64,000 nt of DNA, taken from the NCBI RefSeq assembly GCF_008065135.1, contig NZ_CP042914.1:6243404-6307403 (forward strand). The letters are read 5' to 3'. Shown here in pieces: positions 1 to 10,373 of this stretch (positions are counted from its first letter, which is position 1; each line of letters starts with the position of its first letter). The notes beneath the pieces were generated by a model. It searched no databases. It saw only the letters and a list, made by a program, of their open reading frames with translations, and was not told where the DNA came from. The translations under genes and the position numbers were made by a program. The stretch is from Roseimaritima ulvae (GTDB lineage: Bacteria > Planctomycetota > Planctomycetia > Pirellulales > Pirellulaceae).

Positions 1-1055
1 CTTTGCGCGCAGCGATAAATGCGTGCTCGAGCGCCACATGCCCCCGCCTGCCTCTCTAGGCGACATTCTCCCCGGCAATCACAAGTCTCAATTTGAGGCG
101 CACGTCTACACAGAAAGATTACACAAGCAGTGGAGCCCGCCAGCACGGCGGCCAGTCCAGCAGCGGTATAGAGGAGTGTAACCATCAAAGTCCCCAAAAA
201 GCGTTCCTGCCATACGCCGCCCTCGCGAGACGAAGGAAAACCATGGCATTGGCTTACGTTGCGACAGATAGCGGTACCAGAAAGTGCCGATCGCACGCAA
301 CCGAAAAAGACACAGCTCTTTCAGTTCATTGGCTTCCCTGACTCGTTACCGACCGTCACTATGGTGAATCGTCTCACCTTTCCAACGCAACCATATGAAT
401 ATACCTCACAATCACTGCAAATTACGCACCAAACAGGAAACAAAACGCCGTATCTCCGGCCAACCAAGCCCCACTCGCCTCAAACGCCTCCCCTTTTGCT
501 AGCAGCCGCTGAGCCCCGAACTTACCTCGACCACCACCCGAATTTACGCCGACCACCACCCCACGCGTCCACCAGCCACCCCACAAGGTCCGCAAGCCGA
601 CACCGGCGAAATGCAAAAAACCTTCGAAATTTTGCGAGCCTCACAACGAGCATCCCCTCAGCAAAAACGGACCAAACCACACCAAAGAGGGGCAGCCCGC
701 AACGAGCGCCACAGCCCCCTTCAGGGCACTTTAGGGACCGTTCCACCCCATCAGTGAGCGAGCGCACAATTTTGTTTGCATTCGGGATTTTAATTCACGC
801 TTGGCAAGTACAATGCCGAGCACCACGCGTTTTATTATGAGACGCATGGAATGGAACTGAGACAACACCGAAGCTCCCGATTGGCGATTGACTCTTTTCC
901 CTGCGGGACTAGCATATCCCTCGTCAGGAGATCACGAGGGGACCCAGCATAGCTAAGCAGAGTTATGCAGCCTCCCCAGAGCGGAAGCAATCGGTTCAGC
1001 GCACGGAGTCGCGTTTTCGTCCTGGCTCCTTTTTGCATCTATGTGAGAGCTGATT
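1..1055. other. Upstream region without a supported gene
   Basis: I see no credible coding sequence here. The longest open frame (259-840, +) translates to a proline/threonine/arginine-rich low-complexity string with no recognisable motif, and the minus-strand frames over the same bases are equally featureless. The stretch around 400-720 has a C/A-rich + strand unlike the flanking genes. It probably holds the leader of the exosortase operon. Confidence 0.5.
888..915 (+). promoter_or_regulatory. Candidate sigma70-type promoter
   Basis: TTGACT at 888-893 and TAGCAT at 910-915 are separated by 16 bases, about 140 bases upstream of the exosortase start. The first box matches the consensus at 5 of 6 positions and the second at 4 of 6. 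This is by-eye matching only; no operator or terminator accompanies it. Confidence 0.3.
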
Positions 1056-2087
1056 TTGGCAAACCGCAGTACAAAGAGACGACGGCGAAAACCTCCCACC
1101 CACCCGCAGGCCGCCCGTGCTCAAGAACCCCGTGCTTCGAAGACTCCCAGCCGGGAAAGTCGCCACCAGACCTCTCAGCCGGTCGCCGAAGCTCCGCTTT
1201 ACCAGGTCTCCGGCCATGAACTACTGAAGGGGTACTTACCGGCGCTGGCGGCGTTCCTCGGTGTGCTGCTGTTTGCCTACTGGCCCACGCTGTTGTGGCT
1301 GGAAGACTCCTGGCGTAATGAACCCGATTACTCCCATGGCTATTTGGTGCTGCCTCTGGCGGGACTGCTGTGCTGGCAGCGCCGCGAACTATTCCCTGGC
1401 GTCACCGGACGCGTCAACTGGAGTGGCCTGGCACTAATCGCGCTGGCGGTCGTGATGCGGATCGTGGGACGCTTGTCCTACACCGACTTCCTCGACGCTT
1501 GGTCCTTGCTTCCTTTGATCACGGGTACGGTTTTGCTGTTATTCGGCTGGGCAGCCATGAAATGGGCCCTGCCGGCAATTGGTTTCCTGTTCCTGATGAT
1601 CCCCTTGCCTTACCAAGCGGAAAGCTTGCTCAGCTGGAAACTGCAAGGTATCGCGTCTGAATTGAGCACGGTGATGCTGCGGATACTGGGCCAACCGGCC
1701 GTGTCCGAAGGGCATGTGATCTGGATCGATGACCAACGACTGCACGTCGAGGAAGCCTGCTCAGGCATGCGGATCTTTGTCGGGGTTGCCGCGTTAGCCT
1801 ACTTCTGGGCCGCTTCGGTAACCCGCAGCTGGATCGATCGCGTGATCCTGCTGGCGGCAGTTATCCCCTTGGCGGTGATGGTAAACGCCACCAGGATCAC
1901 TGCGGTCGGATTATTGAACCAAATGTTTGACGATACCGTCAGCCGCAATAGAATCCATGACTGGTCGGGGTACATGATGATCCCCTTAGCTTTCTTCATC
2001 TTGTGGCTGGTGAAGGTTTACTGGCAGCGACTCTACCGCCCGCTGGAACAGCTCACCGCAAGGGATTTTGTACCGAGTTCGACGTAG
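1056..2087 (+). CDS. Exosortase (EpsH/Xrt family transpeptidase)
   Basis: This is a multi-pass inner-membrane cysteine transpeptidase of the exosortase family, which cleaves C-terminal sorting signals and anchors exported proteins, usually together with an EPS locus. The 343-residue product starts at TTG with an Arg/Lys-rich cytoplasmic tail (about residues 1-50) followed by about eight hydrophobic segments. The predicted catalytic residues are visible: Cys235 in EEACSGMRIF, Arg280 in NATRIT and His301 in HDWSGYMM. The pattern GYLVLPLAG near residue 95 is also family-typical. No ATG lies close to the conserved region, so TTG is accepted with some doubt. The BY-kinase, TPR and EpsI genes follow in the same direction, the usual exosortase neighbourhood. 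I cannot assign the Xrt subclass without profile scores. Its substrate proteins are not in this window. Confidence 0.93.
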   Translation: MANRSTKRRRRKPPTHPQAARAQEPRASKTPSRESRHQTSQPVAEAPLYQVSGHELLKGYLPALAAFLGVLLFAYWPTLLWLEDSWRNEPDYSHGYLVLPLAGLLCWQRRELFPGVTGRVNWSGLALIALAVVMRIVGRLSYTDFLDAWSLLPLITGTVLLLFGWAAMKWALPAIGFLFLMIPLPYQAESLLSWKLQGIASELSTVMLRILGQPAVSEGHVIWIDDQRLHVEEACSGMRIFVGVAALAYFWAASVTRSWIDRVILLAAVIPLAVMVNATRITAVGLLNQMFDDTVSRNRIHDWSGYMMIPLAFFILWLVKVYWQRLYRPLEQLTARDFVPSST

Positions 2088-2158
2088 TTTGTATCGCTTG
2101 GTTCAGTTAATTCCACTTTCATATTCTTTTGTCCGCCGACAACTCTACAGGTCAATTC

Positions 2159-4402
2159 ATGACTACTCATGCACCTCCCAAAGGCATTCCGGGTTACTCG
2201 GCTGGGTCCCCAGGGGCCGCGCCGCCCTTTCAGTTTGACCCTTGGCTGATCTGGGTGACGTTTCGCCGCTGCTGGATGTGGGCCTTGCCTTGCGGACTGG
2301 TGCTGGCTGGCATTGCGGCCTACGTGGTACAGCGAGACTTTGTACCTCGATATCGCGCCAGCCACCTGCTTGAGGCCAGCCAGGACTACGTGCTGTTCAA
2401 GAATTTGCTGCCAACCGCTGGCTCCAACCTTTCGGGTACCGAAAGAACCATCCTGTTGAATTCGATCGTGCTGGATCCGGTACTGGAGGATGCCTCGCTA
2501 AGAAAGGCCCCCAGTCTTTCCGATCCCTTGATTGCAGAACAAAATTTGCGTCGTAATATCTCCATTAGTAGTGGTGGTGCGGCGACACGGATGGTCGTCA
2601 GTTACACCGACACCGACCAACAAGCCGCTGCCATGGTCTGCAACGCCATTGTGGATTCGTACCTGCGGCAGCGGAACGCATTCGACAGCAGCCGCATGCG
2701 GAATCTGGAACGCTGGCTGGAACCCGAGACCACACGTTGGGAACAAGAAGTGGAAAGCCGGCAGTTAAGGGTCCAAGAGTTGAGTGCTAGGCTCATGGGT
2801 TACGCGCCTACCGAGCGGGTCGACGCAATGGAGGACAAAAACAGTTTCTCCATGATGCAGAGCCTACACTCGCAAGTCGCAAACCTAACCTACGAACTGG
2901 CAGTCCTGGACGCCCATCACGCGATGCGCGAAGAGCTTCGTGGCGAACAAGGTCTGGAATCGCCCGAGGACTCGGTCAAGCGAATCGAACCCACACCGGA
3001 GGCGATTGCACAGACGGTTGCGAACAACCCCAGTGTCAAGGAAGCCCAGGCTCACATCGCCCGGTACAAGAAAATCATGCTCGAAATGGAAGACAATGGG
3101 CGAATTCGAGTGGCTCGCGACCACTACGAAGACATGCAGTCGCGGCGTGATGAGTGGACCGCCAAACTGGAGCAGGCTACCAAAGACGCACAGGAGCAAG
3201 CGTTGGCTTACCTGAATCAAAAAGCGGACGAAGACTTCGAAGCTCGCAAGGCCGCTGCGATTGTTGAACGCGAACGGAAACGGGCAGCACAGATCGCCGC
3301 TGACGAGCAGGAACGCAAATCGCTGGTCGCTAAATTGGAAATTGCCCAATCGCTGTATGACGAAGAAAGAGAGCGAATGTCACAATATGGCGGTGCCACG
3401 GCCGAACTTAGTTTTGCCAGGCAAGAGCTTGAAGTGGCCAACGACGTCTTGTCAAAACTGCGCGGACGCGTAGCGGCGATTCAGACCGAACGCAGACAGG
3501 ACGGTGCAGTCCGCTCGCTAGCTGCTGCCAAACCGCCGTCCCGCCCGATCGAAAAAATCCCCTACAAAAAGATGTTCATGGCCTCCGCTGGGGCGATGGC
3601 GCTGCCCTTCCTGCTGGGCTTGTTGTGGGAGTTCCGAGTGCGTCGAATCTCCGACGGCAGCACGCTCTCCAAGATGACCGGGCTCGCCCCTGTGGTGGGC
3701 GAAGTGTCTCGGTTGCCGGCCGGCAGCGGAAGTCGCCGCAGTCGCCGCCTGTTCGAAGAAAGCATCGACACCTTGCGTTCCAACCTGTTCCTGTCCGTTC
3801 GCACCCGGGATACGCGATCCATCGCGGTGGCGAGCAGCATGTCCGGGGAAGGCAAAAGCAGCGTCGCATCGCAGTTGGCAATTTCGATTGCCAAAGCCAC
3901 GGGCGAGCTAGTCCTGCTGGTCGATGCCGACCTGCGTTGTCCCGATCAGCACGACATTTTTGGGCTGGAAATGGGACCGGGATTGTGCGGTGTATTGTCG
4001 GAAGAAGCGACGCTCAAAGACGCGGTTGATACCAGCCTCGGGGACTTGATTCACGTCTTGCCCGCGGGCCACCTGACCAGCAGCCCGCATCGCTTGATCA
4101 ATCCATCGGCGATGCGTGACTTTGTTGACCGCGCGTTAGCAGATTACCGCTTTGTGGTCGTCGATACGGCCCCCGTGCTGGCGGCCGGAGAAACCCTGGC
4201 GGTCGCATCGGCGGTCGACTCGACGTTGCTGTGCGTAATGCGAGACGTCAGCCGCACAGAAAATCTGACCCGCAGCATGCGACGCTTGGAAGCTTCAGGA
4301 GCAAACATTGCGGGCACCGTGTTCAGTGGGGTCAGTCCCCGCGAGTACGCCTACCGATATGGAAATTACGATTACGCCATCGCCGGAGAAACAAACTCCT
4401 AG
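2159..4402 (+). CDS. Polysaccharide chain-length determinant / BY-kinase fusion (Wzc-like)
   Basis: This is a Wzz-domain protein fused to a bacterial tyrosine kinase that controls polymerisation and export of the polysaccharide. From ATG 2159 it is 747 residues: an N-terminal membrane segment near residues 35-55, a long charged coiled-coil periplasmic region (about 170-450), a second membrane segment near 470-490, and a cytoplasmic P-loop domain. The kinase shows Walker A MSGEGKSS (Lys about 566), Walker A' VLLVDADLR and Walker B FVVVDTAPVL, and ends in a tyrosine cluster (YAYRYGNYDYA) as expected for autophosphorylation. An in-frame TTG at 2129 is possible, but ATG 2159 gives the more normal start. 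It lies between the exosortase and the TPR gene, matching known EPS operons. Confidence 0.92.
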   Translation: MTTHAPPKGIPGYSAGSPGAAPPFQFDPWLIWVTFRRCWMWALPCGLVLAGIAAYVVQRDFVPRYRASHLLEASQDYVLFKNLLPTAGSNLSGTERTILLNSIVLDPVLEDASLRKAPSLSDPLIAEQNLRRNISISSGGAATRMVVSYTDTDQQAAAMVCNAIVDSYLRQRNAFDSSRMRNLERWLEPETTRWEQEVESRQLRVQELSARLMGYAPTERVDAMEDKNSFSMMQSLHSQVANLTYELAVLDAHHAMREELRGEQGLESPEDSVKRIEPTPEAIAQTVANNPSVKEAQAHIARYKKIMLEMEDNGRIRVARDHYEDMQSRRDEWTAKLEQATKDAQEQALAYLNQKADEDFEARKAAAIVERERKRAAQIAADEQERKSLVAKLEIAQSLYDEERERMSQYGGATAELSFARQELEVANDVLSKLRGRVAAIQTERRQDGAVRSLAAAKPPSRPIEKIPYKKMFMASAGAMALPFLLGLLWEFRVRRISDGSTLSKMTGLAPVVGEVSRLPAGSGSRRSRRLFEESIDTLRSNLFLSVRTRDTRSIAVASSMSGEGKSSVASQLAISIAKATGELVLLVDADLRCPDQHDIFGLEMGPGLCGVLSEEATLKDAVDTSLGDLIHVLPAGHLTSSPHRLINPSAMRDFVDRALADYRFVVVDTAPVLAAGETLAVASAVDSTLLCVMRDVSRTENLTRSMRRLEASGANIAGTVFSGVSPREYAYRYGNYDYAIAGETNS

Positions 4403-4518
4403 GCGGTACATGCGACAAGCTTGGCTGCTTGTCACTGACGATCACTCTACTTTTAGGCGGCAAGCCTGCCCCCACTGCCTAGCTGGTGGCGAGCAGCTTG
4501 AATTTAGACAAAACCGAT

Positions 4519-7500
4519 ATGGCCAATACAAATCCCCCACCACCCCAAGCGGATGACGCTCCCAGCGACGAGGCGGCTCGCCTTGCGGCGGCCGCGGCGA
4601 AACCGAGTGCCCGAAGCACCGGCTCCGCCACGTCTGAGCAGATCCGCCAAACGCGTCGGCTGCGTTGGGAGTGGAACGGTCGGTTGGTCGTGGTAACCAT
4701 CGTGGTCACACTGATCCTTAGCCTGTTGGCGACCGGGTCCTATCTCTACAACTCTCGCCGGACGGCCAGCACGTTCTTGCAGCGCGCAGAACAAGCCGCC
4801 GACGCGGAAAATTATTCCGAACAGGCCAAGTGGTTGCGGCGCTATTCGTTGCTCAAGCCCGATGACCTGGATGCGATTGTCAATGCAGCCATCGCGGCGG
4901 ACGAGGCGGCCGATCGAACTGCCCTGCCGCAGCGTTCGGCGGCGATCAACAACGCCAGAAAACAACTTAGCAACGCCATCGGTCGGCTCAGTGCCGAAGA
5001 AGATCATGCCAGGGAGACGGATCTTCGCATTCGTTTAATTGAACGCCTGTTGCAACTGGGGAGTTATTGGTGCCGGGAAGCCGAGCGTCAGGTCGTATTG
5101 CTGGACGCCGAACCAGACGATCCTCGCGCCACCAAGTGGCTCGCACAAGCGTTGACGGGCCAAGTTAATGCGGACGCCTACACCCAACGGCAAATGCCCC
5201 TTGTCGATCAGCAAGAAACGGACTACTGGAATTGGCTGGCCGGACAACCCGTTGGCGCCGTCCTTGCCTTGGCCGTCGAGCGAAACGAGAAAGATCTGGA
5301 CCTGCTTGCCAGCTTCTTAAATTTGCTTAAAACGCACCCGGAACACTGTCAATCCGGCGACAACCTGGCTGAGCTGGCACAGTCCCTGGAGGAGACGAAA
5401 CAAGAATTGGCATCCGCCGTCGCTAAGATCCGTGACAATCAAGATGGCCGCTCGCAATTGCTGGTTTACGAGCTGGATATATTCTTAGGCCGGGAGCACG
5501 ACGCACGGGCTGGCTTATTGGATGCTGCCCAGCACGCTACCAACCGTCTGGCGTCGTTAGACTCCCAAGTTCCCGGCGACCAGGTCTCGGCAAAGGCGCT
5601 CGACCAATTCCCAGAATCTACCTGGGACTACTTCCTGGTGCTGGAAGCGGCCAAAGTGGCCGCCCTGCCAGATTCCGATGCCGATCGCGTCCAGGCAGCG
5701 ATGTGGCTTGAGCAATTGACCTCGTTGCAGTTGGAAGCAGTTCCCCCCGCAGCCGCCGAGAATGCTTTCCTCACCGCGGGCACACTTCAAGAACAATTGG
5801 GGCATACCGATCAAGCGATCGAAATTTGGGAACGTGGACTGAAGCAAGTGAACGCCAACAGCTTGCAGCTGTTGTGGCGGCTGAGCAGTGTCTACGCACA
5901 ACGCGAATCGGATCCACAGGCCGCCGAGGCCGTCAAGCGATTCGAGCAAGCAATCGATGTCGTCAAGACGCACTGGCTGCGGACGACCGCCGACGAAGCT
6001 TCGCGTGCCGAAAGAGTTGCCCTGGGCCGCGAACTGGATGTCGCCGCTTGGCGACTTTCGGTACTCAAGGCCATCATGAACATTCATCAGGGTCAGCAGA
6101 CCGCCGCCATCAGTGGTCTTACCCGAGCCCTGTCCAGCTCCACGGACCTGGCGGTGGATCCCAACGAACGGATCCGCATCGCCACTGCGTTGGCGGAATT
6201 ATGTAAAGCCGAAGGCTTGTGGGACCAGGCGGCCGAAGCTTACGATCGCGCCGTCGAGATTTCCCCTGGCGACTTGGCCCTGCGGGCCGCTTCGGCCAAT
6301 GCCTGGACCCGCTCGGGCAACCGCTTGCAGGCCATGGAACAATGGCGGATCGCTGGCAATAGCGACTCCTGGATATTGCAACTGCAAAGCGCCAATGCGT
6401 TGTTTGAATATCAACTACGCTTGCCAGTGAACCAACGCGACTTCAGCGGTACGCGGGCGGCTATCGATCGATTGCAACGCAAACTGCCCACCCCCGCAGA
6501 GATTTCTGATGAAAACGTACGGCGAGAAGTAACCTTCGCCCGTACTCGCCTTCAGGTCTTGGAACTGTCGGTTCCCCCGCCGGGAGTTTCGGCGGAGGAG
6601 CATATGCGTTCTGCGACCATGGCTGATAGGGTTGCTGAACTTGCCGCCGAGCATCCTGATAACGAGACGATTCAAGCTTTTGCGGCGGAGCGTTTGGCGG
6701 CGGCTGGAAAAGTTGGGCTGTCCCAGCAAGCACTGGCTCGCGTGAAAACGATCGTGGGCCCCTCGGCCACCCTCACGATCCTACAGGCAAGGCTTGCAGC
6801 ACAGCAGGATGGCCCGCTTGCTGCCAGCCAGATCTTGCTCAAACAAGCCGAACAGGACGACGCTCGCACGGGAGAGGTCCTGCGACTGGCAGCCGCCTAT
6901 GCGATGAAAGCCAATGATGCCGAGTTGGCATATCAGGCCTTGAATCAGATCCCTGAGGATCAGTGGACTGTGACGATGCTGTATACGATCGCTAACGTGG
7001 CAATGAGTCTACCGTCGAACTCGGACCTGTTATCCGATGCCGGCAAGCGTCTGACTCCCAGCGAACTGTCACTAAGATGGGAACAGCAATTGAAGCAACG
7101 GGAAGGAGACTCCGGTGCCTATTGGCGATACTTGAAAGCCACGCGACTGATTAACCGACTATATGGCGAATCCAAAACGTTTGCCGATGATGACCCGGCG
7201 ATCGAGCAAGCGCGTATTCTGGTCCGCGATATTTTGTCCCTGCGACCTCGCTGGGGAGAGGCCATCTCACTGGAAGGCTGGCTGTCCGCGTTAAAAGGTC
7301 AGCCGGAAAAGGCCGTCCAACAACTGCGCCGTGGTATCGCTGCCGGAGACGCTCGCCTGCAGACACGCCAACGCCTGATGGAACAACTCTACCTCCTGGA
7401 GCGGTATGCCGAAGTCGAGCAAGAAATCAGCGCCGCCGCCATGTCCACCGAAGTGGCTATCGACAAGTATGCTGCAACCCGCATCGGATTGATGCAATTG

Positions 7501-9426
7501 CAAGGCGACTATGACCGTAGCTTGGCTGTGGCCGAATCGGCTGTGGAACAACGACCCGAAGACTTTGTTAGCCATTTGGTGCTTGCCATCACCGCTTCCC
7601 AAGCGGCCACGAAAGCAACAGACAAGCCTAATCGCGAAAAGCTAATTTCTCGCGCCCACGCGGCGATTGACCGCGCCGACGAGCTGGCCGACGAAAACGA
7701 ATCGAGAATCTTCGCCGCACGGCTGCAGATCGAAATGGCACATGGCGACGAACAGAGCGTGCGGGCCGAAATCGCGAAGATCAAAGCCAGTGACCTGGAT
7801 CCGTTTCTCAAATTGGCCTTGGAAAGCAGGGCCCTGATATTGCTGAAAGACTACGAAGCCGCTCTGCCACTGCTGAAGCAAGCCGACCAGCAAAAGCCCT
7901 CCCAACGGACCCGCTTTGCCTTGGCCGAATTGTACCGTCAAATGCAGCGGCACAACGATGAAGTCAAGCTGCTGCGCAAGGCCCACGCCAAGCAACCGGA
8001 CAACGAGGGCGTGCGAAACGACTTAGCGCGGGCCCTGGTCGCCCGTGACGGAAAAGATGTGGATTGGGACGAGTTGGCAAATCTGCTTTCTTCTGCCCAG
8101 GGCGTTACGGCGAACAACCGATTTCTGTACGCCATGCTGCTTGGCTCGCGAGGCACCGTGCAACAGCAAACCGAGGCCGCGGGGATCCTCCGTGAACTGA
8201 TCGAAGAACAAAACCAAAGCAGCGACGACGCCAGGAGGTTTTTGGCGGCCCTGCTGCGAAAGCGGCTGGATGCGTTGAGCCCCGAGCCCAAAGCGGCGGA
8301 CGCAGACGCCGAGTCGCCCTGGGATAAAACATTCGCTGAAATCCAATCTCTGTTTGAGGAATTAACGCTCCGCTCGGCACCTGCGTTGGTCGACCTGTAC
8401 CGTTACGCAGACCTATTGCTGGAGTTGGACGAGCCCGAACGGCTATCCCCAGTCGGCTCGTTGCTCGACAGCCTGAAAAAACACTTCCCGGGCACCTTGC
8501 CCGCACTGGACGTGGACCTCCGCTATGCGATTGCCAACGACAATAGAGATTCCGTTCCCGAACGCGTTCGCAACTGGAATGCCGCGGCCCTCAAGAGCGA
8601 CACGATGGACGAAGCCAACGCTGCGACTGTGGCTGGTTCGACCTTACTGAACCTTGGCTTTTTCGATACCGCCGTCCCTTGGCTGGAACGCGCATATCGC
8701 GATAACGTGGCGGTGCTGCCCAATTATATCCGAGCGCTAAATCGCACCGGTCAGTCTGAAAAGAGTGTGGGCATTTGCATCACCCATTTCGAACAGCATC
8801 AGGACGCAACATCCGCAACCTTGCTGGTCGAATCCGTGCTGAACGTCGGCCCTGACTCGTTCACCCCACAGGTCCAGATGCTGATCCTGCAAGCCATGGA
8901 ACGTTTCGGTGAACATGCTCCGCTGTTGGAAGGTGTGGCCACGCTTAATCTGCAACAGAACGATTTAAAGGGGGCAATCCCCTTGTACGAGAAAGCTCAC
9001 AAACTGGCGCCGGACCGAGTCCGCACACTCAACAATTTGGCGATGGCCTACTCGGAAATGCCAGGGCAAGCCTCCAAGGGCATCAAACTGATCGACCGCG
9101 CCATCAAACTGCAAGGCGACGATCCCGAGCTTTTCGACACCAAGGGCGTTGTCCTACTGAAGGCGAACAAACCAGCACAGGCTCAAGCCGCCTTCCAATC
9201 GGCACTCGACCAATCGGCACAGCCGCACTACCAATTCCACTTGATCGTCGCTTTGCTCGCTCAGAAACAGGACAAACTAGCTCAGGAACAATGGCAGAAG
9301 CTCGATCTGAACAAGCTCGATCCCGTCCGCCTGACGCAAGCTGAACGAGAACAACTGAAGTCGATGAAATCGAGGTTCGGTGAACACCCAACCGTTGCGG
9401 AAAAAACACCAGAGGCCCCCCAGTGA
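4519..9426 (+). CDS. Giant membrane-anchored TPR protein
   Basis: This is a 1635-residue protein with a short Pro/Ala-rich cytoplasmic tail, one membrane segment at about residues 54-77 and a very long alpha-helical remainder. The helices carry repeated tetratricopeptide-like patterns, for example the stretches around 8970-9230 with alternating A/L/Y positions and 34-residue spacing. No catalytic motif is visible. Large TPR proteins are standard members of exosortase/EPS loci (PrsT-like), where they are thought to scaffold export complexes; this role is inference. A GTG at 4486 would add 11 residues. The stop overlaps the start of the EpsI gene (GTGA), which suggests translational coupling. 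The product is much longer than the usual 900-residue PrsT, so it may be a planctomycete-specific scaffold. Confidence 0.85.
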   Translation: MANTNPPPPQADDAPSDEAARLAAAAAKPSARSTGSATSEQIRQTRRLRWEWNGRLVVVTIVVTLILSLLATGSYLYNSRRTASTFLQRAEQAADAENYSEQAKWLRRYSLLKPDDLDAIVNAAIAADEAADRTALPQRSAAINNARKQLSNAIGRLSAEEDHARETDLRIRLIERLLQLGSYWCREAERQVVLLDAEPDDPRATKWLAQALTGQVNADAYTQRQMPLVDQQETDYWNWLAGQPVGAVLALAVERNEKDLDLLASFLNLLKTHPEHCQSGDNLAELAQSLEETKQELASAVAKIRDNQDGRSQLLVYELDIFLGREHDARAGLLDAAQHATNRLASLDSQVPGDQVSAKALDQFPESTWDYFLVLEAAKVAALPDSDADRVQAAMWLEQLTSLQLEAVPPAAAENAFLTAGTLQEQLGHTDQAIEIWERGLKQVNANSLQLLWRLSSVYAQRESDPQAAEAVKRFEQAIDVVKTHWLRTTADEASRAERVALGRELDVAAWRLSVLKAIMNIHQGQQTAAISGLTRALSSSTDLAVDPNERIRIATALAELCKAEGLWDQAAEAYDRAVEISPGDLALRAASANAWTRSGNRLQAMEQWRIAGNSDSWILQLQSANALFEYQLRLPVNQRDFSGTRAAIDRLQRKLPTPAEISDENVRREVTFARTRLQVLELSVPPPGVSAEEHMRSATMADRVAELAAEHPDNETIQAFAAERLAAAGKVGLSQQALARVKTIVGPSATLTILQARLAAQQDGPLAASQILLKQAEQDDARTGEVLRLAAAYAMKANDAELAYQALNQIPEDQWTVTMLYTIANVAMSLPSNSDLLSDAGKRLTPSELSLRWEQQLKQREGDSGAYWRYLKATRLINRLYGESKTFADDDPAIEQARILVRDILSLRPRWGEAISLEGWLSALKGQPEKAVQQLRRGIAAGDARLQTRQRLMEQLYLLERYAEVEQEISAAAMSTEVAIDKYAATRIGLMQLQGDYDRSLAVAESAVEQRPEDFVSHLVLAITASQAATKATDKPNREKLISRAHAAIDRADELADENESRIFAARLQIEMAHGDEQSVRAEIAKIKASDLDPFLKLALESRALILLKDYEAALPLLKQADQQKPSQRTRFALAELYRQMQRHNDEVKLLRKAHAKQPDNEGVRNDLARALVARDGKDVDWDELANLLSSAQGVTANNRFLYAMLLGSRGTVQQQTEAAGILRELIEEQNQSSDDARRFLAALLRKRLDALSPEPKAADADAESPWDKTFAEIQSLFEELTLRSAPALVDLYRYADLLLELDEPERLSPVGSLLDSLKKHFPGTLPALDVDLRYAIANDNRDSVPERVRNWNAAALKSDTMDEANAATVAGSTLLNLGFFDTAVPWLERAYRDNVAVLPNYIRALNRTGQSEKSVGICITHFEQHQDATSATLLVESVLNVGPDSFTPQVQMLILQAMERFGEHAPLLEGVATLNLQQNDLKGAIPLYEKAHKLAPDRVRTLNNLAMAYSEMPGQASKGIKLIDRAIKLQGDDPELFDTKGVVLLKANKPAQAQAAFQSALDQSAQPHYQFHLIVALLAQKQDKLAQEQWQKLDLNKLDPVRLTQAEREQLKSMKSRFGEHPTVAEKTPEAPQ

Positions 9427-10070
9427 ATGCTGCCCTTCCACCGCGAAATTCCAGTCAAAAAATCGCGATTGTTGCCATCATCAGCTTGACGCTACTTTCC
9501 GGCGTGGCGCATGGCTACCTAGACGGTCGCTGGGCCGCTAAAACCGATCTGCAAGCCGTTGGCCAGCGTTTAAGCGAACTGCCCGAACAATGCGGGGACT
9601 GGGTCCTGCTAGAACAACAAGAGCTTGATCCAGGGGCCGCCACACTGCTGCGTTGCTATGGCTCGGAAGTCCGCGTGTACCAACACCAGGAAACCGAAGT
9701 TGTGGTCAATGTGGCCTTGCTGTTTGGCCCCCGTGGGCCCATCGCCGTGCATACGCCGGAGATTTGCTACAGCTCCAGCGGCACCAAACAATTCGGAGAA
9801 ACCCAAGCCCATACCCTCGATACCGCAGGCTCACCGCATACCCTGTGGCAAGCAAGATTCACGCAGGACCAACAGCCAGAGCCGACCCTCGATGTATGGT
9901 ACGCCTGGAGCGATGGGGGGCCGATGCAGGCGGCCCAATATCCCCGCGTCTGGCTCACAGAGAATCTCTACAAGATTCAAGTTGCTGGACCGGTCGGCAA
10001 TCAGGCCTTCCAGCCTTGCCGTAATTTTTTAACCGCGTTTTTACCCTATGTGGAAGGAGTCGTAGAGTGA
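9423..10070 (+). CDS. EpsI-family exosortase-associated protein
   Basis: This 215-residue protein has an N-terminal signal/anchor (about residues 13-32) and an exported domain with the EpsI hallmark HTPEICY near residue 118, followed by a conserved aromatic and basic pattern to YVEG at the C terminus. EpsI is found fused or adjacent to exosortases and is needed for EPS production in characterised systems; its biochemical role is not established. The start is GTG 9423, whose TG is shared with the stop of the upstream TPR gene. Finding it here with the exosortase, BY-kinase and TPR gene strongly supports a complete exosortase/EPS operon. The operon is followed by a 300-base gap before the sugar transferase. 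Confidence 0.88.
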   Translation: MNAALPPRNSSQKIAIVAIISLTLLSGVAHGYLDGRWAAKTDLQAVGQRLSELPEQCGDWVLLEQQELDPGAATLLRCYGSEVRVYQHQETEVVVNVALLFGPRGPIAVHTPEICYSSSGTKQFGETQAHTLDTAGSPHTLWQARFTQDQQPEPTLDVWYAWSDGGPMQAAQYPRVWLTENLYKIQVAGPVGNQAFQPCRNFLTAFLPYVEGVVE

Positions 10071-10373
10071 AATGTGCCCCCGCAACCACCCACCTACGGG
10101 AACCTTGCCCCCCTTGGCGACCAGGCATGATGGGCCTCCTCCTGTTCGCTGAGTACCCCTGGCAAAGTTTTCCGTTTATACAGAAGACAACCGGCCCTTT
10201 CGAGCGTAGTATAGCACCCTCTGCAGCAGGGCAACGATAAACCACCAAATTGAGAGCCTCGACGACTCTGCTCGCAGGGAACCGAGGATGGGGCAACCAC
10301 GACCGTTCTTTGTTCGAATTCTTTACACCAAGACCTACTTGCCTCGCGGCATCCACAGACCCGAATTCGAGTC
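10071..10373. other. Intergenic gap, possible promoter region
   Basis: About 300 bases lie between the EpsI and sugar transferase genes. Open frames here are shadows without family resemblance. I find no clear hairpin terminator and no member of the repeat families seen further right. The size suggests a separate promoter for the sugar transferase, but no box pair stands out. Confidence 0.4.

Noticed and set aside
259-840. 193-codon frame before the exosortase
   Set aside because: Low-complexity composition and no motif; no ribosome site or conserved pattern.
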